Positions 47,293-56,275 of a stretch of 64,000 bases of DNA are shown here, piece after piece. This DNA comes from Mycobacterium sp. 236(2023) (GTDB lineage Bacteria > Actinomycetota > Actinomycetes > Mycobacteriales > Mycobacteriaceae). The translations under genes and the position numbers were made by a program. The stretch is taken from positions 496,001-560,000 of the forward strand of contig NZ_JARSBP010000002.1 of assembly GCF_029623955.1 (NCBI RefSeq), given 5' to 3'. Position 1 is the stretch's first letter. The number at the start of each line of letters is the position of its first letter. The notes beneath the pieces are model-generated. The model was not told the DNA's origin. It made no database searches and saw only the letters and a list, made by a program, of their open reading frames with translations.

Positions 47293-48326
47293 TGGCCGCA
47301 GGAGTTGCACTCGCCGACGCTGTCGCCGCCCTGCCAGCAGCGGTCAACCCACTGGCGTTGTCGCTCAACGAATGTCCCTTCCCGCCGCTACCCGCGGTGC
47401 GCGCCGCGCTCGCCACATCACTGGATTCCCTCAACCGGTATCCGGAGTTCCTGCCGCAGCGCCTGCGGTCGGTGATTGCTCGCCGGCTCGGCGTCGCCGA
47501 CGACCAGGTGGTCATCGGGGTCGGGGCGACGGGTGTGATCATGCAGGTGCTGCAAGCGGTGACGACGCCTGGCGACACGATGGTGATGTCATTCCCGACG
47601 TTCGACGGCTATCCGATCTTCGCGCAGATGGCACGGCTGCGATCGGTCACCGTGCCCTTGGATGCGCACGGCCGCCACGACCTCGACGCGATGGCCGACG
47701 CCGTGGCGGGGCGTGCCCGTGTGGTCATCGTGTGCCGGCCGCACAACCCGACCGGAACGATCGACCCCATCGACGAACTCGAACGATTTCTGTCGCGGGT
47801 GCCGTCGGACACCGTGGTGATCCTCGACGAGGCCTACGCCGAATTCCTGGCGCCCGAACACCGCATCGACGCGATCGATCTCGTGCAGCGGTTCGACAAT
47901 GTCGTCGTGGTCCGGACGTTCTCGAAGGCCTACGGGCTGGCCGGGTTGCGGGTGGGGTACGGCTTCTGCGCGCCCGCCCTGGGCCGGAGGCTGTGGACGA
48001 TGCAGCTGCCGTTCGGCATTCCGCTCGCGGCGACCGTCGCGGTGGCGGCGTCCTTCGAGGCGGAAAGTCAGCTGCGGCAGCGGATCCGGACCATCACCGC
48101 CGAACGGCGACGGTTGCATGTACGGCTGCGCACGATGGGGGTGTACAGCACCGACGCGCACGCGAACTTCGTCTACCTGCCCGCCGGCAAGCTGCCCTGG
48201 CCGCACGTGTTCAACGACACCGGCCTCCAGGTACGCCACTACGCCAGTGGCGGCGTCCGGATCACCGTCGGATCGCGGGCATCCACCCGCGCGGTGGTCC
48301 GCGCTGTCGGTGAGGCAATCGAGTAA
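47292..48326 (+). CDS. HisC-like PLP-dependent aminotransferase (fold type I)
   Basis: A 344-residue aminotransferase of the histidinol-phosphate/aromatic aminotransferase branch. NPLALSLNECPFPPLP at the N terminus, VIVCRPHNPTGT, the DEAYAEF strand (Asp for the PLP nitrogen) and the Schiff-base lysine in TFSKAYGLAGLRVGYG are clear, plus the late Arg in RITVGS for the substrate carboxylate or phosphate. It ends the cassette. It might aminate a ketone or 2-oxo acid made by the ThDP and KAS III-like proteins; a role in histidine synthesis is unlikely from context. Confidence 0.88.
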   Translation: MAAGVALADAVAALPAAVNPLALSLNECPFPPLPAVRAALATSLDSLNRYPEFLPQRLRSVIARRLGVADDQVVIGVGATGVIMQVLQAVTTPGDTMVMSFPTFDGYPIFAQMARLRSVTVPLDAHGRHDLDAMADAVAGRARVVIVCRPHNPTGTIDPIDELERFLSRVPSDTVVILDEAYAEFLAPEHRIDAIDLVQRFDNVVVVRTFSKAYGLAGLRVGYGFCAPALGRRLWTMQLPFGIPLAATVAVAASFEAESQLRQRIRTITAERRRLHVRLRTMGVYSTDAHANFVYLPAGKLPWPHVFNDTGLQVRHYASGGVRITVGSRASTRAVVRAVGEAIE

Positions 48327-48349
48327 GGCTTTGCGGTAAGAAGACATGT

Positions 48350-48847
48350 GTGGCATCCGAGCGGCGCGACCCGATCGCGACGGCGCGTGCCAACTGGGAG
48401 CGCTCCGGGTGGGGTGAGGTCGCCGACGGCATGGTCGCGGTGACGTCGGTGATGCGGGCCCACCAGATCCTGCTCGCGCGCGTCGAAAACGCGTTGCGCC
48501 CCTACGACCTGAGCTTCTCGCGGTACGAGCTGCTGCGGCTACTGGCGTTCAGCCGCACCGGGGCACTGCCCATCACGAAAGCATCCGACCGGCTGCAGGT
48601 GCACGTCACCAGCGTCACCCACGCCATCCGGCGGCTGGAATCCGACGGTCTCGTCGAGCGGCTGCCGCACCCCACCGACGGCCGCACCACATTGGTGCAG
48701 ATCACCGATTTGGGCCGCTCCACCGTCGAGGATGCGACCGTCACGCTGAACAAGGACGTCTTCGGCGACATCGGGATCACCGACGAGCAGTCCCGCACGC
48801 TGGCCACCGCGATCGAGACACTGCGCCGCAGCGCCGGCGACTTCTAA
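48350..48847 (+). CDS. MarR family transcriptional regulator
   Basis: A 165-residue MarR-type winged-helix protein, the counterpart of Rv0737. The recognition helix and wing are in ASDRLQVHVTSVTHAIRRLE and RLPHPTDGRTTLVQITDLG. GTG at 48350 is 23 bases after the aminotransferase, without clear SD. In M. tuberculosis it directly follows rslA; here the four-gene cassette lies between. It could control the cassette or its product's transport; its stop overlaps the convergent kinase gene by 4 bases. Confidence 0.88.
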   Translation: MASERRDPIATARANWERSGWGEVADGMVAVTSVMRAHQILLARVENALRPYDLSFSRYELLRLLAFSRTGALPITKASDRLQVHVTSVTHAIRRLESDGLVERLPHPTDGRTTLVQITDLGRSTVEDATVTLNKDVFGDIGITDEQSRTLATAIETLRRSAGDF

Positions 48848-50052
48848 CTGCTTCGAGCCAGCGGGATCGTCGCGGTCACGGCGGTGCCGTTGCCCGGGCG
48901 CGACCGGATGTTCAGTCTGCCCCCGACTATCTCGGCGCGCTCGGCCATGGACAGCAGCCCGTAACCGCCCATCTCGTCGCTGCCCAGCGGATGCTCCAGC
49001 GTGTCGAACCCGACGCCGTCGTCGACGATCTCCAGCCGGGCGACGTCTCCGGTGTCGGATCTCTCGACGGAGAACGTGAGCTTGGCCTTGTCGGCGCGTG
49101 CGTGCTTGACGACGTTCTGCAGGCATTCCTGCGCGATGCGGTACAGCGCCAACTCGATGTGGTCGGGTACGCGGTCCTCGGCCAGCGTGACCTCGATGCC
49201 GATCTGCGGGATCGACCGGGCCAGGCTCGCCAGCCCACCGGACAGGCCGAGGTCGTCGAGCACCGGCGGCCGCAGCCCGCTGATCGCGGCGCGGGCCTCC
49301 TGCAGCGTCAGATCGGCGAGTTCGCGTGCCCGGTCGAGCTGTTCGGTCAGCGCCGCGCGGTCGTCCGGATTCTTCGCCGCCTGTGCGGCCGCGTCGAGCC
49401 GGTAGGACAGCGTGACGAGCCGCTGCGAGATGCCGTCGTGGATGTCGCCGGCCAGCCTGCGGCGCTCCAGCTCCTGGGCCTCGATGACCTGCTCGACGAA
49501 ATTTTCGTGCGCCCGTTCGCGGGCCACCAGCTGGCGGTGCATCCGGGCTTGATGCATGGCGCCGGCGATCAGCCGACCGATGACGAGCAGGATCTCGACG
49601 TCGCGCGCACCGAACTCGCGCTCGGCGACGGTGTGCACGTTGAGCACGCCGACCAGCCCGCCGGGGTCCGTCTCCATCGGAACCGACACCATCGACGTGA
49701 AATCGCGGCCGCGCAGCGAGCTGAACGGTAGGTAGCGCGGGTCGGACTCCTTGTCCTTCCTGATCACCACCGGCTCGTGGTGACTCGCCACCCAGCCCGA
49801 GATGCCTTGTCCCAGAGGAAGTCTGATCTTGCCGACCTCGGCGTCGAACGGGGGCGTCGCCCCGGCCAGCGTCAACGACCGTTCCGTGTCGTCGAGGACG
49901 TGCACGAAGCACACGTCGCTGTCGGTGGCCGCGGTGATCATCCGGGCTGCCGCGGCGGCGAGCGGTTCGACGCCCGGCCCGCTGGAGGCGGCCTGGATGA
50001 GCTCGCGCAGCAGGGCCAGCTCGCGATCGGCGGTCAGCAGCGGCCGGTTCAC
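48844..50052 (-). CDS. GAF-domain sensor histidine kinase (NarX/DegS type)
   Basis: A 402-residue soluble kinase. A GAF domain spans about residues 20-170 (VCFVHVLDDTERSLTLAGAT, LPLGQGISGWVASH). The HisKA_3 phosphoacceptor His205 is in RRRLAGDIHDGISQRL, and the ATPase domain shows ECLQNVVKHARA, DDGVGFD and GGYGLLSMAERAEIVGG. There is no transmembrane segment, so it senses a cytosolic signal. GTG at 50050-50052 overlaps the regulator gene stop (GTGA), marking a kinase/regulator pair. Confidence 0.92.
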   Translation of the reverse strand: MNRPLLTADRELALLRELIQAASSGPGVEPLAAAAARMITAATDSDVCFVHVLDDTERSLTLAGATPPFDAEVGKIRLPLGQGISGWVASHHEPVVIRKDKESDPRYLPFSSLRGRDFTSMVSVPMETDPGGLVGVLNVHTVAEREFGARDVEILLVIGRLIAGAMHQARMHRQLVARERAHENFVEQVIEAQELERRRLAGDIHDGISQRLVTLSYRLDAAAQAAKNPDDRAALTEQLDRARELADLTLQEARAAISGLRPPVLDDLGLSGGLASLARSIPQIGIEVTLAEDRVPDHIELALYRIAQECLQNVVKHARADKAKLTFSVERSDTGDVARLEIVDDGVGFDTLEHPLGSDEMGGYGLLSMAERAEIVGGRLNIRSRPGNGTAVTATIPLARSS

Positions 50053-50681
50053 TGGAAGATCCCTTCGCGCAGCGCGGTCGCCACCGCTCCGGTGCGGTCG
50101 CTGACGTTGAGCTTGCGGTAGATCGAGCTCAGGTGCGTCTTGACCGTCTCGTCGCCGATGACCAGCTTCGCGGCGATCGCCCGGTTGGGCAGTCCGTTGA
50201 CGACCAGCTCCAGGATCTCGCTCTCCCGCTGGGTGAGGCCTTGGCGGGCGCCCGGCCATTCCACGACGCGGGACGCCATAGTCGGGTCGATCGCGGTCTG
50301 GCCGCCGTGCACGAACTCCAGCTGCCGGACCAGCTCCTCGCTGCTGATGCTCTTGAGCAGGTATCCCGACGCGCCCACCCGCAACGCCTGGAAGAGGTAC
50401 TGCTCATCGTCGTACACCGACAGCATCACGATCTTGCGGTCCGGGTAGCGCTTGCGCAGCTGCTGGCACACGTCCAGCCCGCTGGATCCCTGCATCCGGA
50501 CATCGCAGAGCACGATGTCGGGGTCCAGGTCGGCGACCACGCTCATCACCCGGTCCGCACCGACCGCCTGGCCGACCACGGTGACCCTGTCGCCGAACGC
50601 GGCAAGCATCGCCTTGAGGCCTTCGATGACCATCTCATGGTCATCTACCAGCACTATTCGCACCGGAGCGCCGCCCGCCAT
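50049..50681 (-). CDS. NarL/LuxR-type response regulator
   Basis: A 210-residue response regulator. The receiver has the acidic pair in VDDHEM, the phosphoacceptor Asp60 in IVLCDVRM and the conserved Lys in YLLKSISSEEL. The C-terminal LuxR helix-turn-helix is at GLTQRESEILELVVNGLPNR. The partner kinase is directly downstream. ATG at 50679 is used; a GTG a few codons later (VRIVLVDD) is possible. The inverted repeat at 50699-50714 may be an autoregulatory site. Confidence 0.92.
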   Translation of the reverse strand: MAGGAPVRIVLVDDHEMVIEGLKAMLAAFGDRVTVVGQAVGADRVMSVVADLDPDIVLCDVRMQGSSGLDVCQQLRKRYPDRKIVMLSVYDDEQYLFQALRVGASGYLLKSISSEELVRQLEFVHGGQTAIDPTMASRVVEWPGARQGLTQRESEILELVVNGLPNRAIAAKLVIGDETVKTHLSSIYRKLNVSDRTGAVATALREGIFQ

Positions 50682-50698
50682 GGCCCCACTGTAAGGAA

Positions 50699-50714
50699 TC
50701 CCCCACATGGGGGA
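50699..50714. promoter_or_regulatory. Inverted repeat upstream of the response regulator
   Basis: TCCCCC-ACAT-GGGGGA, perfect 6-bp arms with a 4-bp centre, between the divergent response regulator and HAD-like genes. A candidate binding site for the NarL-type regulator. Confidence 0.5.
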
Positions 50715-50750
50715 GGCGCTTGGGGTGTGACGTAGGCCACCATTTGATTC

Positions 50751-51512
50751 GTGCAGCCCACACAGCAGAAAGCATGGCGTGCCGGACGGTTCTGGTGGGA
50801 TTGGCCGTCTCCGGCGCAGCCGCAGCCACTCACGAAGCTCAGTGCGGTCATCGTCGATCTCGATGCCCTCGCCGATGTCGAGAGCGCAGGCCACCGGCGG
50901 GCGTTCAACGCCGCCTTCGCCGCGCTGGGGCTCGACATCGCCTGGTCGGAACCTCGATACCGGCAGCTCCAGGCGCTGGCCGACGAACGTCGGCGGGTCG
51001 CCGCCGAACTGCGCAAACGCGGCGTCAGCAGCGAATGCGACGTCCTGGCCGAGTTGCTCGTCGACGAGATCTGCGCGACCAAGGCGATGATCCTCGACGA
51101 GACGATCCTCGACGCGGACATCGCCGCGCGACCGGGCATGGTCGACCTGCTGACCGAGGCCTACGGCGCCGGCGTCGGAGTCGGCATCGTCAGCTCCGGC
51201 AGCCACGGCTGGGTGGAGCCGTTGGTACGCCAACTGATCGGAGAGGGCATCGCCGGCGCGGTGGTGACCACCGACGACGTGCCGCGCAAAGAGCTCTACG
51301 CGGCAGCGCTGGCCGAACTCGGCGCACCGGTCAACGACTCACTTGCGTTCGCGGGGTCGCAGGCGAGTCAGCGCATAGCCACCGCCACCGGTCTGGCGAC
51401 GGTGCTGGTCGAAGGTGACAGTGCCGGTGGGGGAGCCCCGCTGCGAGTCGCCGACTGCCAGCGCGCGCACGACGCGTGGTGGGAGACCCATCCGAGGCCG
51501 ACGGCTGCCTGA
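50751..51512 (+). CDS. HAD-superfamily protein with degenerate motif IV
   Basis: A protein of up to 253 residues with the HAD phosphatase fold of the CbbY/beta-phosphoglucomutase type. Motif I retains the two aspartates (VDLDALADVES, from about residue 35), motif II is GIVSSGSHGW and the Lys of motif III may be in VPRKELYAAAL. The acidic motif IV normally seen as EDSxxG is replaced by AGSQASQR, so Mg binding may be lost. GTG at 50751 lacks an SD; the first 28 residues are not part of the fold, and the true start is uncertain. Function unknown. Confidence 0.7.
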   Translation: MQPTQQKAWRAGRFWWDWPSPAQPQPLTKLSAVIVDLDALADVESAGHRRAFNAAFAALGLDIAWSEPRYRQLQALADERRRVAAELRKRGVSSECDVLAELLVDEICATKAMILDETILDADIAARPGMVDLLTEAYGAGVGVGIVSSGSHGWVEPLVRQLIGEGIAGAVVTTDDVPRKELYAAALAELGAPVNDSLAFAGSQASQRIATATGLATVLVEGDSAGGGAPLRVADCQRAHDAWWETHPRPTAA

Positions 51513-51521
51513 CCCCTGAAG

Positions 51522-51598
51522 CCGGCGCCGGCGTCGAATCTGAACCTTTGCGTGTGATCTCCCCGGTTTCTCGCCAACTACTTCAGATTCGGCGCCGG
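51522..51598. repeat. Long imperfect inverted repeat between convergent genes
   Basis: Left arm CCGGCGCC, a six-base insert, then GAATCTGAA (51522-51544); right arm TTCAGATTC followed directly by GGCGCCGG (51582-51598). The arms pair for 17 bp with the insert bulged out, enclosing 37 bases. It lies exactly between two gene stops and may be a bidirectional terminator or a dispersed palindromic repeat unit. Confidence 0.6.
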
Positions 51599-51603
51599 TG
51601 TCT

Positions 51604-52476
51604 CTATCCGCGCAGTGCTTCGATGACGGCGCTGAAGTCCTTGTCCGCGTGGTCCTCATTGAACTTGCCGTAGATCTCGGCGGCGTGTGTGCCAAGCGGT
51701 GCCTTCGACCCGGTCGACGTGACGGCGGCCATCGCCAGCCCGAGGTCCTTGTTCATCAGCGCCGTCGCAAAGCCCGGCTTGAAATCGTTGTTGGCCGGCG
51801 ACGTCGGAACAGGGCCCGGCACTGGGCAGTTGGTGTGCACCGACCAGCAGTTTCCCGTCGCGCCGGTGATCACGTCGAACAGCGACTGCGCCGGCAGCCC
51901 GAGCTTCTCGGCGAGCACGAACGCCTCGCCGATCGCGATCTGCTGCACCGCGAGCACCATGTTGTTGCACAGCTTCGCGGCCTGCCCCGCGCCCGAGGCG
52001 CCGCAGTGAATAATCTTGCCCGCCATGGGTTCGAGCACCGGCTTGGCGCTCTCGAAAGCATCGTCGTCGCCGCCGACCATGAACGCCAGGGTGCCTGCCG
52101 CGGCCCCCTTGATGCCGCCGGAGACGGGGGCGTCGAGCTGCGCGAGACCGTGCTCCTTGGCCTGGCCGTGGATGTCGCGGGCGTCGTCGACCGAGATGGT
52201 CGACGTGTCGATCAGCAGCGCGCCGGACTTCGCCTTGGGCAGGATCTCGGCGTAGGCGGCCTTGACGATCGCGCCGTTGGGCAGCGACGTGATGATCACA
52301 TCGGCGTCGGCGACCGCGTCGGCGCCGCTGTCGAACACGCTGGCGCCGTTGGCCTTTGCGGCCTCCTTGAGCGCAGGAACCGGGTCGAAACCGTGCACGG
52401 TGTGCCCGGCCGACACCAGGTTCGCGGCCATCGGGCCACCCATGTTGCCCAGCCCCAGGAACGCGATCGTCGTCAT
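51604..52476 (-). CDS. mmsB: 3-hydroxyisobutyrate dehydrogenase
   Basis: A 290-residue beta-hydroxyacid dehydrogenase, oxidising 3-hydroxyisobutyrate to methylmalonate semialdehyde in valine breakdown. The Rossmann motif FLGLGNMGGPMAANL, the substrate-binding DAPVSGGIKGA and the catalytic Lys in GAGQAAKLCNN (about residue 170), then NKDLGLA, are present. It is the last gene of the leftward mmsA-fadE9-mmsB operon, 14 bases after the acyl-CoA dehydrogenase. Confidence 0.95.
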   Translation of the reverse strand: MTTIAFLGLGNMGGPMAANLVSAGHTVHGFDPVPALKEAAKANGASVFDSGADAVADADVIITSLPNGAIVKAAYAEILPKAKSGALLIDTSTISVDDARDIHGQAKEHGLAQLDAPVSGGIKGAAAGTLAFMVGGDDDAFESAKPVLEPMAGKIIHCGASGAGQAAKLCNNMVLAVQQIAIGEAFVLAEKLGLPAQSLFDVITGATGNCWSVHTNCPVPGPVPTSPANNDFKPGFATALMNKDLGLAMAAVTSTGSKAPLGTHAAEIYGKFNEDHADKDFSAVIEALRG

Positions 52477-52490
52477 GTTCTGTTCTCCCG

Positions 52491-53648
52491 TCAGGATGCG
52501 CGCGCCCGGCCCGCGGCCGCCCGGCCGATGACCACACGCATGATTTCGTTGCTGCCCTCAAGAATTCGGTGCACCCGCAGGTCGCGGACGATCTTCTCCA
52601 GCCCGTACTCCCGCAGATAGCCGTAGCCGCCGTGCAATTGCAGCGCTTGGTCGGCGACCTCGAAGCACGCGTCGGTGACGTAGCGCTTGGCCATCGCGCA
52701 CAGCTCGACCCGATCGGGATGGTCGTCGTCGAGAGCTGTTGCGGCGCGCCACAACAAGGTGCGCGACGTCTGCAGCGCGGTGGCCATGTCGGCCAGCGTG
52801 AAGCGGATCGTCGGCTCGTCGAGCAGTGCGCCGCCGAACGCCTGCCGGTCTGCGAGGTAGGAGACGGCCTTGTCGTAGGCGGCCTGTGCGCCGCCGAGCG
52901 AGCAGGCGGCGATGTTGATGCGGCCGCCGTTGAGGCCCTTCATCGCGATGCCGAAGCCGGTGCCCTCCTCACCGCCGAGCAGTGCGTCGGCGGGAACGCG
53001 GGCGCCCTCGAGGATGACCTGTGCCGTGGGCTGGGCGTTCCAGCCCATCTTCTCCTCGTTGGCGCCGAAGCTCAGGCCCGGCGTGTCCTTCGGAATGATG
53101 AACGCCGAGATCCCTTTCGGGCCTTCGCTTCCGGTGCGCGCCATGACGACATACACATCGGACTCGCCCGCACCGGAGATGAATTGCTTGACACCGTCGA
53201 GCACCCACTCATCGCCCGAGCGCACCGCTTTGGTGCGCAGAGCGGACGCGTCGGACCCCGCGCCCGGCTCCGTCAAGCAGTAGCTCGCGATGGCGTCCAT
53301 CGACGCCAGCTTCGGCACCCACGTCTTGCGCTGCTCGTCGGTGCCGAAGCTGTCCACCATCCAGGCGCACATGTTGTGGATCGACAGGAACGCCGCCACG
53401 GTCGGATCGGCCGATGCCAGCTTCTCGAATATGCGCACCGCGTCGATACGGCGAAGCTCGCTGCCGCCGACGTCGTCACGGCAGTAGATGGCCGCCATCC
53501 CGAGCTCGGCGGCCTCCCGCAACACATCGGTGGGGAAGTGATGCGTCGCATCCCATTCGAGAGCGTTTGGCGCCAGCCGCTTTTCGGCGAACGCGGCTGC
53601 TGTCTCGGCGATGACGCGCTCGTCGTCGTCCAACCCGAAGTAATCCAC
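52491..53648 (-). CDS. fadE9: Acyl-CoA dehydrogenase, probable isobutyryl-CoA dehydrogenase
   Basis: A 385-residue flavin acyl-CoA dehydrogenase. YCLTEPGAGSDASALRT is the FAD/substrate signature, and GGYGYLREYGLEKIVRD holds the probable catalytic Glu, with RILEGSNEIMR near the end. Placement between mmsA and mmsB, as in Rv0751c-Rv0753c, supports isobutyryl-CoA as substrate. The start is GTG at 53646-53648, following GAGCAGACAAC. Confidence 0.92.
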   Translation of the reverse strand: MDYFGLDDDERVIAETAAAFAEKRLAPNALEWDATHHFPTDVLREAAELGMAAIYCRDDVGGSELRRIDAVRIFEKLASADPTVAAFLSIHNMCAWMVDSFGTDEQRKTWVPKLASMDAIASYCLTEPGAGSDASALRTKAVRSGDEWVLDGVKQFISGAGESDVYVVMARTGSEGPKGISAFIIPKDTPGLSFGANEEKMGWNAQPTAQVILEGARVPADALLGGEEGTGFGIAMKGLNGGRINIAACSLGGAQAAYDKAVSYLADRQAFGGALLDEPTIRFTLADMATALQTSRTLLWRAATALDDDHPDRVELCAMAKRYVTDACFEVADQALQLHGGYGYLREYGLEKIVRDLRVHRILEGSNEIMRVVIGRAAAGRARAS

Positions 53649-53685
53649 AGTTGTCTGCTCCTCGCGCGAGCGCTCGTCGGCGGTG

Positions 53686-55206
53686 TTAGTTCATCGTGGG
53701 AATGACGAACTCGGCGCCATCCTTGATGCCCGACGGCCAGCGCTCGGTGACGGTCTTGACCTTGGTGTAGAACTGGATCGACGCGGGCCCGTGCTGGTTG
53801 AGATCGCCGAAGCCGGAGCGCTTCCAGCCGCCAAAGGTGTGGTAGGCCACCGGAACCGGGATCGGCACGTTGACGCCGACCATGCCGACCTGCACGCGGG
53901 ACACGAAATCGCGGGCCGCGTCGCCGTCGCGGGTGAAGATCGCGACACCGTTGCCGTACTCGTGCTTCGTCGGAAGACTCAGCGCTTCTTCGTAATCCTT
54001 GGCGCGCACGATGCACAGCACCGGCCCGAAGATCTCGTCGGTGTAGATCGACATGTCGGTGGTGACGTGGTCGAACAGCGTCGGGCCGATAAAGAAGCCC
54101 TTCTCCAGGCTCTGATCATCGAACGTCAGTTCATCGGTGGCGCGTTCGCGGCCGTCGACCACCAGATCGGCGCCGGACTCGACGCCCTGACCGATGTAGT
54201 CACGGACGCGCTCCAACGCGGCGCCGGTGACCAGCGGGCCGTAGTCGGCCTTGGGGTCGAGGCTGTGGCCGACACGAAGCTGGTTGACGCGCTCAACCAG
54301 CCTGTTGCGCAAGCGGTTTGCCGTCTCTTCACCAACGGGGACGGCGACGCTGATCGCCATGCAGCGCTCGCCGGCGCTGCCGTAGCCGGCGCCGATGAGC
54401 GCGTCGACGGCCTGGTCGAGGTCGGCGTCGGGCATGACGATCATGTGGTTCTTGGCGCCGCCGAAGCACTGGCTGCGCTTCCCGTGGGCCGCGGCGGTCG
54501 AGTAGATGTACTGCGCGATGTCGGAGCTGCCGACGAAGCCGACGGCCTGGATGTCGGGGTGGGTCAGGATCGCGTCGACGGCTTCCTTGTCGCCCTGCAC
54601 GACCTGGAAGACGCCTGCTGGCAGGCCGGCTTCGAGGAAGAGTTCGGCGAGACGCAGCGGAACGGAGGGGTCGCGCTCAGAAGGCTTGAGGATGAACGCG
54701 TTTCCGCACGCGAGCGCGGGTCCGGCCTTCCACAGCGGGATCATCGCAGGGAAGTTGAACGGGGTGATGCCGGCGACGACACCGAGCGGCTGCCGGATCG
54801 AGTAGACGTCGATGCCACCGCCCGCGCCCTCGGTGAACTCGCCCTTGAGCAGGTGCGGGATGCCGATCGCGAACTCGATGACCTCAATGCCGCGTTGGAT
54901 GTCGCCCTTGGAGTCGGCGACGGTCTTGCCGTGCTCCATGCTGAGGAGCTCCGCTAGTTCTTCGACGTGCTCATTGACCAGTGCGATGAACTTCATCATC
55001 ACGCGGGCGCGGCGCTGCGGGTTCCAGGCGGCCCACTCCTTCTGTGCCTCGACAGCCGAGGCGACCGCGGTGTCGACGTCGGCCTTGCTGGCGAGCAGAA
55101 CCTCGGCCTGCACCTCGCCGGTGCTCGGGTTCAGGACGCCGGCGGTGCGCGTGGACGCCAGCTCGCTGCGCTTGCCGTCGATGAAGTGGGGGATCCGTGT
55201 GGACAT
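53686..55206 (-). CDS. mmsA: Methylmalonate-semialdehyde dehydrogenase (CoA-acylating)
   Basis: A 506-residue aldehyde dehydrogenase converting methylmalonate semialdehyde to propionyl-CoA. GVVAGITPFNFPAMIPLW, GSSDIAQYIYSTAAAHGKR, the catalytic Cys in GSAGERCMAIS and EIFGPVLCIVR are as in MmsA. The residue context GAKNHMIVMPDAD is typical of the CoA-dependent class. ATG at 55204-55206 follows GGAAGG; a palindrome 33 bp upstream is a candidate operator. Confidence 0.95.
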   Translation of the reverse strand: MSTRIPHFIDGKRSELASTRTAGVLNPSTGEVQAEVLLASKADVDTAVASAVEAQKEWAAWNPQRRARVMMKFIALVNEHVEELAELLSMEHGKTVADSKGDIQRGIEVIEFAIGIPHLLKGEFTEGAGGGIDVYSIRQPLGVVAGITPFNFPAMIPLWKAGPALACGNAFILKPSERDPSVPLRLAELFLEAGLPAGVFQVVQGDKEAVDAILTHPDIQAVGFVGSSDIAQYIYSTAAAHGKRSQCFGGAKNHMIVMPDADLDQAVDALIGAGYGSAGERCMAISVAVPVGEETANRLRNRLVERVNQLRVGHSLDPKADYGPLVTGAALERVRDYIGQGVESGADLVVDGRERATDELTFDDQSLEKGFFIGPTLFDHVTTDMSIYTDEIFGPVLCIVRAKDYEEALSLPTKHEYGNGVAIFTRDGDAARDFVSRVQVGMVGVNVPIPVPVAYHTFGGWKRSGFGDLNQHGPASIQFYTKVKTVTERWPSGIKDGAEFVIPTMN

Positions 55207-55238
55207 GCTCAAGCCTTCCAAAAGCGACCGCCTATAGA

Positions 55239-55256
55239 TACTTGGATATCCTAGTA
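55239..55256. promoter_or_regulatory. 18-bp near-perfect palindrome upstream of mmsA
   Basis: TACTTGGATATCCTAGTA: all pairs match except the fifth. It lies between the divergent mmsA and diguanylate cyclase genes. Its size suits a dimeric regulator of the valine operon; no regulator gene is adjacent. Confidence 0.6.
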
Positions 55257-55301
55257 ATGGGTGTCGGGCATTGGCAAGGGCCGCAGGGCAAGCTGTCGGT
55301 C

Positions 55302-56275
55302 ATGCATCTGCTCAGCTCGCTGGCCGGCGCCGACGGCCGCGTGTTCGGCCGACAGAAGATCCGGCTGCTGCGCATCTACCTCGCGGCCACGACATTCCTG
55401 TACGCCTACGGGGTCACCTTCACGCTGTTCCCCGTCCGAACGGACCTGGAGTTCGCCAACCCGGCCGGCGGGATCGCCGCGATCGTGCTCGGAATCGCCG
55501 CGTTGGGGTACCTCGCGTTCAGCCCGCAGAACTCCGGGCCCGCACTGGCGGCCGCCATCGTCGCGACACCGCTGGTGATCGCGTTCCACGTCACGTTGAC
55601 CTCGATCTACGTCTGCATGACCGCGTCGATGTTCCTTGCGATGTATGTGCGTGCGTTCTACTCACCCCGCCGGGCGGCGGTGCTGATCGCGCTGCTGACC
55701 GGGGCTGTCCTCGCAGCCGTCGCCGTCTCTCCCGCGCCCCATGTCGGGGTGATCACGTTCCTGATCATCGCCGTCGCGATCGTCGGCACCGCGGAGTCGT
55801 TCGGAATTGTGATGCGCGCACTGCTGACCGCGGCGTGCACCGATCCGATGACCGGTCTGTTCAACCGGGCGGGCTGGGAGATCGCCACCGCGGAACTGCT
55901 GACCGGTCGGCGGCCCCAGTCGGACGTCGTCACAGTGGTCGCGCTGGACATTGACAAGCTCAAGCACCTCAACGACACCTACGGGCATGACGCCGGCGAC
56001 CGTCGCATCACCGAATACGCGACCGCGTGGCGCGCCGCGGCGCCGCGCGGAGCGATTCTGGCCCGGCTCGGGGGCGACGAGTTCGCTGGGTGCATCGCCG
56101 CGCGCGACGGTGTCGCGGAGACGTTCGTGCAGACGATTCGCGCGTCGACGCCGGAAGTCAGCATCGGCACCGCAACCGGGCGGACCCGTGAGATCGATAT
56201 CCCACGCCTGCTGCGCCAGGCGGACGAGGTGCTCTACGCGAGCCGCGGCAAGCCGCTGCGCGACGCGGAAGGCTC

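Noticed and set aside
51549..51562. TGAACC followed by CGTGTG, as a possible SigL promoter
   Set aside because: The elements are only 4 bp apart and lie within the inverted repeat between convergent genes.
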